From Silene latifolia (taxonomy: Eukaryota > Streptophyta > Magnoliopsida > Caryophyllales > Caryophyllaceae): a stretch of DNA of 64,000 nt. The stretch spans positions 200,077,325 to 200,141,324 of the forward strand of contig NC_133536.1 of assembly GCF_048544455.1 (NCBI RefSeq), written 5' to 3'. The translations under genes and the position numbers were made by a program. The notes under the pieces are model-generated. The model was not told where the DNA came from and did no database searches. It saw only the letters and a program-made list of their open reading frames with translations. Shown one piece after another: positions 35,684-46,795 of the stretch. How positions within the stretch are numbered: the stretch's first letter is position 1; the number at the start of each line of letters is the position of its first letter.

Positions 35684-36900
35684 TTGCATTATTATGCTTG
35701 TGTTATAGTTTTGTTGAACATCTTGCATGATATAGAGGTTGTGTGATAATTTATAATATGATAGTTGAAATGATGGAATTGAAATGTTCACTTGAGTTAA
35801 ATATGTGTGATACGAGTAGAGAATTGTTTCATGTGAAATGCATTCATTTGTATGAGTGTTGCATGTTTGAGTATGATGAGTTTTGAAGCCGTAATTTGCA
35901 TAGTTGATAGGATTCTTACATGATGTAGGTATTCCTTTGGTATATGTTAATATGTGAAAATTGGATGAAAGAGTAATGTGTATAACATGTTTTGAAAACG
36001 GTTATGACGAGTTAGTATATGAGGGGCGCTAGCCCCGTCATTTGACATTTTAATATCGCATATATGTTGAATTTTCACTAATGCTATAGTTAAAGTGTGA
36101 TTTGTAATAGTTGTTAGTAAAGTAGTCGCTAGTATAAGAAGTAATCATTAGTCGAAAATTGCAAACCATAGAGAGGCACCCAACCGAGTACGAGCTAGTA
36201 CTCGACCGAGTACCAGTCACTCGACCGAGTGGACCCTATCACTCGAAAGAGTGGAGCAATTTCCAGAAATTTGAAAATTTCTGGAAGTGAGTCACTCGAC
36301 CGAGTTGAGAAGGCACTCGATCGAGTGGACTGTCACTCGGCCGTGTGGACTGTCACTCGACCGAGTGCCAACTTCTGGGTTGTGAATTTCGCAAAAAAAT
36401 TGTGTTATTGTCTTATTCTGTCTCTTTATTCCTTCATTTAAAATCATTTTTCTTGTAAACGTCATTGTTGATTGTTGTTACTCGAATTCAAGTTTTTACT
36501 CCATTTTTAGCCCCTTAGATTGGCTAATTTCACCACGCAAGTGACGTTTTCTTTCCTCTTATTTTTCCAATTTGACTTTGTTTAAATCTATGCTAATTCC
36601 TTCAAAAAATTTGTCAAGTAATGGCATGTTTTGTTTGATTAATGATATTAATCACCTTTTTACGTCATTTATGATGACAAATATGAAATTTTCATGTTGA
36701 AATTTTGCCCAATTTTTATTTTTTTTATGAACTCGGAAATATATGTTCTTGAGTCAATAATTTAATTTGTGTTTTTTTTTTGCTTGGTTAATTGTTTAAC
36801 AAGGACTAAAGTTGATTGTTATTGCTAATTCTTGTCATATGATTGAAATATTGTCTTGAAAATTTTGTTCCGAAAATTTCGAAACCTTAATGTTCATGAG
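35684..36900 (+). mobile_element. Leader/interior of the interrupted gypsy element
   Basis: Continues the gypsy interior that starts at 26724 and was split by the gag-only element. AT-rich, without gag or pol. It contains the imperfect palindrome GGGGCGCTAGCCCC near 36025 and the ACTCGACCGAGT cluster at 36200-36366. The right end is not defined. No 3' LTR was found in the window, so the gypsy element is truncated. Confidence 0.45.
36200..36366. repeat. Cluster of seven 12-bp palindromes (ACTCGACCGAGT type)
   Basis: Copies start at 36200, 36219, 36241, 36294, 36315, 36335 and 36355. Four are exact ACTCGACCGAGT and the others differ by one to three bases, mostly as ACTCGATCGAGT or ACTCGAAAGAGT. 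A longer inverted repeat (CCAGAAATTT and complement, about 36263-36284) sits between the third and fourth. Spacing is irregular (13-53 bp), so this is not a simple tandem repeat. Confidence 0.85.
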
Positions 36901-37629
36901 TAAGCCTTGATGTTTCGTGTTTAAAGACTTAGTTTAGTTGACTAATGAAGCTTAAGAATCTTCTCGTGTTAAGTCTTGATTTTTCTTCGTTGGTAACGGC
37001 ATGTATTATCGCGAATCAAAATTCCACCTTGAAATGTTGGCCCAAGATCTTTTAAAATTTCATTTTAAAAATGAATTATTTTGATGTGGTTTTATATACT
37101 CCGTTTATTTTTGACTAATTACGTTGTAAAGATTCAAATGTGGCCTAATGATGTTATGTATGGTCCCCCGAAGCCCTAGAAGGGACTACTCGCTCATGCT
37201 TGGAACAAACATGTAAAAAAATGGAGAAGTAAACATGGATAAAGCAACAAACATAGTTACTAAATCAAGCCATTCAAAATTTCAAACAATAACTTAAATG
37301 AACTAGGAAATGTAAATAAACAAAGAGAAATGTAAATAAGGATGAAATTATATCAAAAGTTTCAAACTTGGATTGAAATTAATAAGGAAAAAATTCTTCA
37401 ATATCTTTAATTACAACCCAATAACCAAATGTAAACAACTCAAATAAACGAAATCTAAACTATTTAAGAAGTTATTAAGGTTTAATTATGGAAAGATTAT
37501 TACTTGATTAGGGAATGCTTAACATTAAAGAGGAAATAAATTCAGATCTAGGATAGTGTATCTAATACAAATTATGACGGTCTATATATAGTGTTCTAAT
37601 AATTAGGTCAACCAAAGAAGAGGAAGACA
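36901..37629. other. No gene recognised
   Basis: AT-rich. A change in character near 37150 (CCCCCGAAGCCCTAGAAGGG) may mark the border of another repeat. No conserved coding frame. Confidence 0.4.
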
Positions 37630-37870
37630 AAATTGCGGAGAAGTAGCTTGGCCGGGTCAACCGGCCGCGGGTCGTGGACCGACTAGAAACCATCTGGAAG
37701 TTCATCTAAAAATTGGCCTTGACTTAGGTTAACAGTGGTTATGGGCCGGTTGACCGGACGCCGGTCCTCGACCGGCACAGAACCAACGGTATCTTCTTCT
37801 TCAAAATTGGTCCAAGCTCCTATGAGGGACTCTCAGCCGGTCCACCGGCTGCCGGCCAATCGGCCGGGAG
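37630..37870. repeat. Block of CCGG/TTGACCGG-type palindromic motifs
   Basis: Repeated GGTCAACCGGCC, GGCCGGTTGACCGG, CCGGTCCTCGACCGGC, AGCCGGTCCACCGGC and CGGCCAATCGGCCGG, interspersed with AT-rich sequence. Locally GC-rich within an AT-rich setting. Confidence 0.7.
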
Positions 37871-38089
37871 TCCTCCTCTGATTTCTTCCCTCCTTCTTCC
37901 CCATGCTAACTTCATATGCTACTTTGCTTGCTTCCTTAATCCTCTTTTGGCTCAAATTTTGCAAGATGAGACGAAAACTCATAACATGGGACTGAATACG
38001 TAAAATGCAAGCTAAAGATGCCAAAACCGTCTCAACTAGAGGCAAAATGCATAGGGAAGAAGAGGAAAATTGTTACCAAATAAGCACAT

Positions 38090-38485
38090 ATCAGTCTCAT
38101 CGACAACCTTTTTTGAGGTTTGATTTAATGGGGTATCCGTTGACCACATGCGGTTGTGGACCATCGCCCGTCGGCCATAGTTGACCGACCGTTGACTAGT
38201 GGCGCCCTCATCGATAACCTTTTTTGAGGTTTGATTTATTGGTGTATCCGTTGACCACTGGTGGTTGTGGATCATCGGCAACTACCACTGACCACCGCCC
38301 GTTGGCCACTGTTGACCGATCGTTCACTGGTGGCGCCATCAGCCAGCCACCGTTGACCGGAGTTGACCAACCGTTAACGGGTGGCGCCACCAGCCAGCCA
38401 TTGTTGACTGGAGTTGAGCAACCGTTGACCAGTATTAACCGACAATCGACCGCTGCCATTGACCGGTGGCGTTGACTTTTCTGGC
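38090..38485. repeat. TTGACC-rich direct-repeat block
   Basis: A ~112-bp unit (CATCGACAACCTTTTTTGAG at about 38098, CATCGATAACCTTTTTTGAG at about 38210) is duplicated. Shorter repeats with GTTGACCG and GGTGGCGCCA cores follow, up to 38480. About ten TTGAC cores occur in ~340 bp. Open frames on both strands here are products of the repeat. Confidence 0.8.
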
Positions 38486-39044
38486 GGGTCAATGTAGAAC
38501 AAATGTATAATAGTTGTCAATTATGTTAGATTGGGTGTGGTCGGATGTATAATAGAGTTAATCATAACCCTTATATTATATTTTGTTGGTTGGATCTTAT
38601 GATTGAAAAGTGTTCCCGCCGTTCTCACCTAAGGGATTGTTCTCATATGATCCAAAATCCACATTTATATATGAATATTAATAATTTAATACCCATACAT
38701 TTTAAATATAATCATTGTTTTCTTTTTAAATTTTTATATGCTAAAAATATGTTGCACTTAAACTTATTTCGACCTCGGGTCGAAAATTTTGCCCGAGTTT
38801 TAATCCTAAATTATAGAGGTTCCTAAAAATTAAGTCGGAAATATCTTTGAATTTAGATCATTTTGGGTCGCAAATCCCTGTTTATAGTCTTGACCCTAAG
38901 AATCAGGTCGATTCCGTTGAGTTGGGTTTACGAGTTGGATCAAATTAAAATTTGACGGGTCTTCAAATAACCCCTTTCCCACGTGAAGACAATTCAACGC
39001 GGTTGCACTCAAATTACTAAATATACGTAACATCATATCATATA
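38486..39044. other. No gene recognised
   Basis: AT-rich. One 93-codon open frame (38545-38826) has no recognisable domain and low-complexity composition. Confidence 0.4.
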
Positions 39045-39333
39045 CTCCCTCCTATTTCCTTATATCTTCCCCTTTCTTTTGGGCACAAAAATTAAAAAAG
39101 GGGAAGAAAAAAGGAATAAAGTAAAATAAAGTATTGTAAGTTGTGAAATTTATAGGGGAGAGAAAATAATAAAGAATAAATGATGAATAAAGAATAGATA
39201 AAGTAATGAGAGTTGTTGATTTTTTAGGAGAGAGAAATTAATAAAAAATGAATGAAACTTACCAAAAAAGGAAAGAAGGAAGATAATCAAACTGAAAAAG
39301 GAAAGAGGAAAGATAATAGGAAATTGGAGGGAG
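39045..39333. mobile_element. Stowaway-type MITE (289 bp)
   Basis: Starts CTCCCTCCTATTTCC and ends GGAAATTGGAGGGAG, flanked by TA at 39043-39044 and 39334-39335. Interior AT/A-rich and non-coding. Fits Tc1/mariner Stowaway elements. Confidence 0.8.
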
Positions 39334-39421
39334 TAATTCAAAACAGGCATCATTTAGCTACATGTAGCCATGTAGGAGGAAGTTTGAAGCTAAACAAGTC
39401 ATTGGTTAAGCAACATCCATA

Positions 39422-39714
39422 CTCCCTCCATTCAACCCCACTTTGCAACAATGCTTTTTGCGCGGGTATTAAGAAACGGATTAAAAAACTATTAAAAGTA
39501 CATAGGGAAAGGGAATGGTGGGGTTAAAGATATTAAAAAAATATAAAGGTGAGTTTTATGGTGGATTTGTGTGGGATATGAATGACATTTTTTGTAAATA
39601 TAGATTTTCAATAAGGATAGAAAAGTCTTTTACATGTCCAAATAAGGAAACCTGTAAAGTGGAGTTGAATGGACGGAAATAGAATACTTGTAAAGTGGAG
39701 TTGAATGGAGGGAG
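39422..39714. mobile_element. Stowaway-type MITE with duplicated right arm (293 bp)
   Basis: Starts CTCCCTCCATTCAACCCCAC and ends GAGTTGAATGGAGGGAG, flanked by TA. The right arm is present twice: TGTAAAGTGGAGTTGAATGG at about 39653 and again at 39690. Confidence 0.8.
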
Positions 39715-40268
39715 TATATGGGAAAAAGCAACACTTCCTTTGATCACTAGATAAGAAAAAAAATTGAAAACAAAGCAAAACAAAAAATTTCCTGCTGTAC
39801 TCCCAAATATATTTTGTTTTGTTTTACATTGTACAAAGACACAAAAGTAAAACAGTGAATGGTTTTTGGAGGGTTTAAGCTCCAAGGAAAAGAATCTAAA
39901 TGTCCATAAACCATAATTTCTGCTAATTTTTTCTCCTTCAAGGTTCGATAATTTCTTCTTAAAATTTTCATATTTTCATACTTGTTACTTTTATTATTAA
40001 TGTTTTTTTTTGGTACCAATATTTCTTACTTTTTACAATGTCGTTGATACATGTAATTTTTATGTTGTGCTAAAGTTTGCATCTTTTTCGTTTAAATCCA
40101 TTTTTGGTATTGTAATATTCATATAACATGTTTGAGGTTCATTATAATGCTTAAATATCAATCAATAGATTTAATTGAATAAGTAGGTAGAAAAATTGTT
40201 TTGAGTGAAAGAGTTACCTTTTTTTTCCTGAAATAGTAAAATCTGACTGTTTTTTGTGTTCTTATAAT

Positions 40269-40269
40269 G

Positions 40270-40299
<30 letters not shown>
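40269..40299. repeat. (TAA)n microsatellite
   Basis: About ten TAA units. Confidence 0.9.
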
Positions 40300-40301
<2 letters not shown>

Positions 40302-40399
40302 AATAAAGTTGGTTGAATTGTTCTGTAAAAATTTGTGGTACAGAATACATAGTACTTGTTTGTATAATGGAGAAATGGGATTAATTCGGTATGTGTTCT

Positions 40400-40560
40400 T
40401 ATAATCTTATTAATTCGATTAATTTGTTGTTGCTTGTTTTGATTAATTCGATTAATTTGTTCTTATTAGTTATTAGTTTGATTAATACGATTAATTTGTT
40501 CCCCAAATTCAATTAATTTGTTCTTGTTAGTTTGATTAATTTGTTCCCCAAAACCTAGAT
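40400..40560. repeat. ATTAATTTGTTC-type minisatellite
   Basis: Irregular repeats of GATTAATTCGATTAATTTGT and shorter variants, about five or six units. Confidence 0.75.
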
Positions 40561-41049
40561 CCCAAATTTGTTCTTATTAGTTTGCAAATTTATTCATCTA
40601 TTTGTGTAATTATTGGCTTGGGTTAGTGTAGATTGATTATTTGGTTAATTATCTCATTTTTCTCAAACCTAAAGGCCTAAATCACTCACTTACATACTAT
40701 TACTTGTGTATTGCTAACAAGTATGAAGTATTGCTTGGTGTATCTTGAATATCTTGTTCGACTAATCAAACGAAACCCTTATAATCAATAATTTACGTGG
40801 TACGCGTGCTCTCATATGTACAAATTGGTGCTACTTTGGTTCGGGAGGTCAATTTTTATTATGGTCAATTTCTGTACACTATTTTTTTTTTTTCACGCTA
40901 GTGGCTTGTAGCAGTAGGGCAATTGTTTGATGTTGCACAGCAAGGCAATTTATGTGCCAAGTTTCCCATAGCCTAATCGGAATCGGAATATCCGGTTTTA
41001 CCCCCTTTAATTTCTCGGTCTCATTTTAATGTATAAATGTTGTCTGCAA

Positions 41050-41098
41050 TTTTTTTTTTTAGTGTGCCCCCCCTGACCTCAAATCCTGGATACGCCAC
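41050..41098 (-). mobile_element. hAT-like element end
   Basis: On the minus strand it reads CAGTGGCGTATCCAGGATTT, then a G-run. This is the same kind of end as the hAT-type MITE at 56477-56622. The other end was not located. Confidence 0.35.
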
Positions 41099-41580
41099 TG
41101 TTAAAACTGTGGAAATCTGGAAAGTTACTTGAGTCAGCAATTATTTGAATTTGACCACTATGTGGAAGCTTCTTTTAGTCATATATGAATATCATCTGCA
41201 TAATGCTATCAAAATACTGGGTTGAGTCTTGATTCCTGAGTCAGTCGTGGCGCACTTTATGGGCAATCCCGACTAATTCATTGGCAGTGTCACGGCTTCA
41301 AGTAATACCACGGGCTGAATTGATTTATTTTCTCAACTATAATATCTGTATTGATATGTGACTATGTGAGTGACAACAATTATTTTGGATTTCTCATTCT
41401 TGTTCTGTATTCCTATGTTTGTAGCACTCACAAGCAAAATCGATCATAACATACCCATCTGATTCTCTAATGCATCTCAGTAGCATCAGGTTAAACCTTG
41501 TTTTCCATTGAATTAAATCTGTCTAAGTCGCGGTCTGATCTTGTACATTGCGTCATAAATGCAATCCCTTAAAAGCCTTC

Positions 41581-41774
41581 TATGGAAACCGTATCAAGAA
41601 TATCGTATCATATAATCGAATTATTTGATATGATATGGTGTATATTTTAGTTATGGAAATATTGTATTGTATTAGGGTTATATCATAGCTTAGCATATTT
41701 GTATATATAGGAACATTGTAATTTGGAGAAGGCAATACAATTCAATCATTCACCTTCCTCTGTTAACTTTCTCA
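41581..41774 (+). repeat. 5' LTR of young Copia element
   Basis: Identical by eye to 46184-46377. Contains TATATATAGG near 41701-41711 as a likely promoter. Confidence 0.9.
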
Positions 41775-41857
41775 TGGTATCACAGAGCTAGGGTTTCACA
41801 AAAAAAAAAAAAACAAACACCAAAAACTTTCTACGTTGAATCAAACAGAAAACGAAG

Positions 41858-44800
41858 ATGCCAGGAGACGATGGCAAAAATACAAAACCCAAAAACATTC
41901 CCTCAAGTTCCCCTTTGTATCTTCACCCATCAGACAATCCCAACCTATCCCTCACCCAGATTGTTTTCAATGGCGAAAACTACGATTTGTGGGCCGCCGC
42001 AGTCAAAAACGGCTTAGATGCTAAGAACAAGTTGAGTTTTGTTGAGGGAAAGGTCAAGCGACCATCTGATGTTGACGGAGAAGATGTTGAAGCAGTAGCA
42101 TGGAGATCGTGCAATGCCATGTTAAAGGCATGGTTACGGAATGTAATCGACCCAAAGTTACATCCGAGCATAGCTTTTGAATTAACTGTTGCTGAAGTTT
42201 GGGAGGAATTGAAGGATCGTTACTCGGCTGGAAACGCGCCAAGAGTACACCAGTTGAAAGGGGAATTGATGGAATGCAAACAAGGAAGAATGACAGTTGT
42301 TGAGTATTACACAAAACTCAAAACTATATGGGATGAGCTTGCTAATTACAGCAAAATTCCGCCGTGCACTTGTGGTGCAAATACGTAATGGCGAAAGAAA
42401 AGGAAGAAGAAAAAGTCCATCAGTTTTTGATGGGACTCGATAAGAATTTATACGGTCATGTCCGTACAAATTTATTGATGGAAGACCCCATCACCACCTT
42501 ACCACGCGCATATGCACTGGTCCTCCGTGAAGAAAGACATTCGAATGTGACGAAAGTGAAGGAGGAAAGCAATGAGGCAGCCATGTCCGTGAGGTCCTAT
42601 GCAGCAGGAAGAGGCAAGGGGAGCTACACGAAAACAGAAGGAGAAGAGGAGGTTGAACCTCCACAATGCAGCCACTGTGGAAAATTTTATCACACAGAGG
42701 AAAACTGCTATGACAAGCACGGATATGAGGTTGTGAAAAGTAGAGAAAGAGGAAGAGGAAGACGCGGTGGATATGGAAGAGGACGTGGTAGGGGCAGGTC
42801 ACAAGGTCGTGGACAGCAGGGTTCCTATCAAGCTAACGCCATGAGCAGCTCGTCGAGTAACAAGGAGGGAGAAGCAGTCAAGCAGAACGTTCCCTTCACT
42901 AATGACGAGATAGAAAGGATTCGAATACTACTCAATGCTAGTCCCGAAGGTAGTGACAAGTTGACAGGTATGCACATTAAACATAGTCGAAATTGGTTAA
43001 TCGATAGTGGTGCTTCGCATCACATGACAGGGAATCGAGATTGTCTAATTAATGTTTGGACCGAGGAACCATCGATTGTCGGATTACCAGATGGAAAGCA
43101 AATCAAAGCTAAGGAGCATGGAGAAGTGGTGTTGAACGATAATTTTATATTGAAAGATGTGTTATATGTACCCACACTAACGTGTGATTTGATATCGGTT
43201 CAACAACTAATCCACGAAAACAATTGTGTCATAACCTTTTTCCCTGACTATTGTATAATGCAGGATCAGGTTTCGAAGACGGAGATTGGACGGGGTGAGC
43301 ATTGTGATGGGATATACCAGTTCAAGTCGAATAAAAGAGAGGAGGCAAAAACGGTGTCGATCGAGAAGGATGCCGAGTTGTGGCATAAACGACTTGGCCA
43401 CCCGTCAAGGAGTAAAGCATTTTCTTTTTCTAAATTAGTTAATTGCAATTTGAATTGGGATTCTAGTCAAGTTTGTGACCCTTGTTGTAGGGCTAAACAA
43501 ACGCATAATTCTTTTAGTCGGAATAATAAACGGTGTGCTGAATTGTTTGGTTTAATTCATGTTGACATTTGGGGCAAATACCCTATTGCTAGTTTATCCC
43601 GAGCCCATTATTTCTTGACCATAGTCGATGACCACAGTCGAGGTGTGTGGGTTTATTTGATGAAAGAAAAGAGTGAGGCTGGTGATTTGATGAAAATTTT
43701 TTGTCAGATGGTCAAAAATCAGTTCAATAAAAACGTTAAAATTATTCAAAGTGACAACGGAACTGAACTGTTATCAGGGGTCATGAAATATTATTATGAG
43801 GATAATGGGATTTTATTCCAAACTAGCAATGTCGACACCCCTCAACAAAATGGAAGGGTAGAAAGAAAACACCGTCATATTTTAGAAAAGGCTCGAGCTT
43901 TGCGTTTTGCGGGACATTTACCCATTCGTTTTTGGGGAGAGTGTGTTTTGACAGCTGCGTACCTAATAAACCGAACACCAACTCCCCTACTTCAAAATAA
44001 GACTCCATATGAACTTTTGTATAACACAAAACCAGACCTGACAAACCTCAAAGTACTTGGATGCCTCAGTTATGCCCACAACAAAGAAAAACCACGGGAC
44101 AAATTTGGGGAACGGGGAAAGCGATGCCTATTTTTGGGTTACCCACATAGTAAAAAGGGGTGGAAAATGTATGATTTAAGTACCCAAAGAATGTTTGTTT
44201 CGCGTGATGTAATATTCTTCGAACACGTTTTTCCCTTCTATGAACCCAACCCGTCACACACAAATATCGAAAATACGGGTAAGCGGGTAGAGTATGTTGA
44301 GGACGGTCCGAAAAATATTGAAGAGGAAGTGCCTCTTGAAGAGGACGAAACCAATACAGGGGCAGGAGTTGAAGTGACTGTTAATGAAACACAAAATGTT
44401 TCGACAGAAAACAGCGAGATTGATAGGGTTGGACGAGGAGCAAGAGAACGACGAGAGCCCTATTGGGCAAAGGACTATGTTTGTAAGTCGACAAGAATCG
44501 TCAAGCCCATCACAAATGCTCATCACGATCAGTCGAAGTCCGAGAAATCAGGTACTCGTTATCCCTTAGTTAATTATGTTGACACAAGTTGTTTTTCTAA
44601 TTCCCATAAAGCATTCCTAACCAAAATAGACGAGGTTCAAGAACCCGTCTATTTCCATGAAGCCGTAGGTGATGCAAGATGGAGGGAAGCCATGAATAAA
44701 GAAATTGAAGCATTGGAGAGCAATGGGACTTGGAAAATCGTGTCCTTACCAAATGGAAAGAAACCAATCGGTTGCAAATGGGTATACAAAGTTAAATACA

Positions 44801-46176
44801 AGGCGGATGGCTCAATTGAACGGTATAAGGCACGATTAGTAGCACAAGGCTTTACTCAAGTCGAAGGAATCGATTATCACGAGACATATGCACCTGTGGC
44901 CAAGATGGTTAGCGTTCGTTGTTTACTGACGGTGGCATTGGCAAAGAAATGGAACATCGAACAATTAGATGTAAACAACGCTTTTCTACATGGAGACTTA
45001 GAAGAGGAAGTTTACATGCGGATTCCACAAGGGTTTGAACGAAAAGGGGAGAATAGAGTGTGCAAGCTGTTAAAATCGATTTACGGACTCAAACAAGCAT
45101 CCCGTAATTGGTTTGCCAAGCTCACTGATTTCTTGAAAAGGTATGGCTTCGTTCAATCCTTGGCCGATTATTCCTTGTTCACTTATAACAATGGAAACAC
45201 TTTCATTGGAGTCTTGGTGTATGTCGACGATATGATAATGGTGAGTAACAATATGGAGGAAAGTGGAAAATTCAAGGGTACTCTCAATGAACATTTCGGT
45301 ATAAAAGACTTGGGCCGAATCAAATATTTCTTGGGAATTGAAGTGGCACACGGGCAGAAGGGACTGTTCCTTAATCAACGAAAATATGCATTAGGAATAA
45401 TTGAAGAAGCGGGAATGAGTGGAGCTAAGCCCGTGTACACGCCAATGTTGCAACATCATCAGTTGGAATTGGCTAGAGGCGAGTTGTTGAAGGATGCAAT
45501 GAAGTATAGAAGATTAGTTGGGAGATTGGTTTATCTAACCATTACTAGACCCGACCTGGTTTATTCGGTGCACATGTTGTCTCGTTTCGTAAGCGAGCCG
45601 CGAAAGGAACATTGGGACGCTGCATTAAGGGTAGTGCGTTATGTAAAGATGAACCCGAGCAAGGGAATTGTTCTAAGCAAAGATTCGAACTTGGAATTGC
45701 GAGGATATTGTGACTCAGATTATGGGCGATGTCCATTGTCAAGACGTTCATTAAGCGGGTATTTTGTTTCACTCGGTTCGTCGCCTGTATCATGGAGGGC
45801 AAAGAAGCAAGCAACCGTATCAAGGTCGACGGCGGAGGCTGAGTATCGTGCTATGGGAAGCGCAACAAGTGAACTGATTTGGTTGAAGTCTTTCTTGGCA
45901 TCATTAGGAGTGTTTCATACAAAACCCATGGTGTTGTGTTGTGATAATCAAGCTGCGATCCACATAGCGAAGAATCCCGTGTTTCATGATAGAACAAAGC
46001 ATATAGAAATAGATTGCCATTTTGTTAGACAACACCTTGTCGAGAACACGATAAGGATGGTGCATGTTCGAAGTAAAGAGCAGGTGGCAGACTTGTTCAC
46101 AAAGGCTTTAGGAGGAGATGTGTTCGAGTACTTGCAACGCAAGTTGGGTCTCGGTTTACCCGGAGAACCAACTTGA
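41858..46176 (+). pseudogene. Copia gag-pol region of the young element
   Basis: Gag begins at MPGDDGKNTKPKN with a Copia gag domain (QIVFNGENYDLW). It is followed by a zinc knuckle CSHCGKFYHTEENC, an Arg/Gly-rich linker and an aspartic protease (WLIDSGASHH). A GAG-pre-integrase motif ELWHKRLGHPS and the integrase core with DNGTE come next, then reverse transcriptase with YVDD and RNase H ending near LGLPGEPT. The order and motifs are classic Copia. Pol is open for about 1270 codons. Gag and pol together show about one break. Gag style suggests the Ale/Retrofit-like group; not certain. Confidence 0.9.
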
Positions 46177-46183
46177 AGGGGAG

Positions 46184-46377
46184 TATGGAAACCGTATCAA
46201 GAATATCGTATCATATAATCGAATTATTTGATATGATATGGTGTATATTTTAGTTATGGAAATATTGTATTGTATTAGGGTTATATCATAGCTTAGCATA
46301 TTTGTATATATAGGAACATTGTAATTTGGAGAAGGCAATACAATTCAATCATTCACCTTCCTCTGTTAACTTTCTCA
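46184..46377 (+). repeat. 3' LTR of young Copia element
   Basis: Identical by eye to 41581-41774. Preceded by the polypurine tract and followed by the CCTTC duplication. Confidence 0.9.
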
Positions 46378-46382
46378 CCTTC

Positions 46383-46795
46383 AAAACTAGGTTGCGCCCA
46401 TGCAGTTTCACAACACCTAATTAATTCTCCCCTGATAGCTGTTGTCTTTTACTAAATGCCGAATTGTTCATTTTCATGCTAAGAAAGTGTTCAAAGTAGT
46501 TTGTAATAATAAGCATCTCTGAGAATCTGAGCAGTCTCATGTGATAGAAGATAAATAAGTGCTAGTACTAGTACTAGTAATTATTTTCAACTAATGTCGT
46601 GTCTTCTGGTAATAATGATTATGAGATGGACTAAAATATAAAGACCATCCCAAAATTATATGTATTCTTCATTTAGTTAGAAGGTTTATGAGTTTGTCAG
46701 ACAGGTAAGACGGTCTCATATAACTTTTCTCGTGTTATTCTAACTACTATGATTTATGAATATCAAGTTTAAGTTGATGCCTTAATTTCTTCAGA
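46383..46795. other. 5' flank of the FBA-type F-box gene
   Basis: AT-rich. The sequence just before the start codon (TTAATTTCTTCAG, then A and ATG) looks like a splice acceptor, suggesting a 5'-UTR intron. If so the young Copia may lie within that intron or in the promoter. Confidence 0.4.

Larger units (their letters stand above)
39717..41575. other. Intergenic region with simple repeats
   Basis: No gene. Contains (TAA)n, an ATTAATTTGTTC minisatellite and a hAT-like end. Near 39930-39955 a C/T-rich stretch ends TTCAAG before GTTCG and could be a distant 5'-UTR exon end of the F-box gene at 46796; weak. Confidence 0.4.
41581..46377 (+). mobile_element. Ty1/Copia retrotransposon, near-complete and very young
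   Basis: LTRs of 194 bp at 41581-41774 and 46184-46377 appear identical, and a perfect 5-bp target duplication CCTTC flanks the element (41576-41580, 46378-46382). The primer site TGGTATCACAGAGC starts at 41775 and a polypurine tract AAGGGGAG precedes the 3' LTR. LTR ends are TATGG...CA. The coding region is almost whole, with about one break. Identical LTRs imply an insertion within the last few hundred thousand years at most. It lies upstream of the FBA-type F-box gene, in the same orientation. Confidence 0.95.

Noticed and set aside
36200-36366. CRISPR-like array
   Set aside because: Repeats are 12-bp palindromes with irregular spacing in a plant retroelement leader; no cas genes, and the setting is eukaryotic.
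38208-38492. Opposed open frames of 83-94 codons in the TTGACC block
   Set aside because: They arise from direct repeats lacking stops; the peptide repeats mirror the DNA repeat.
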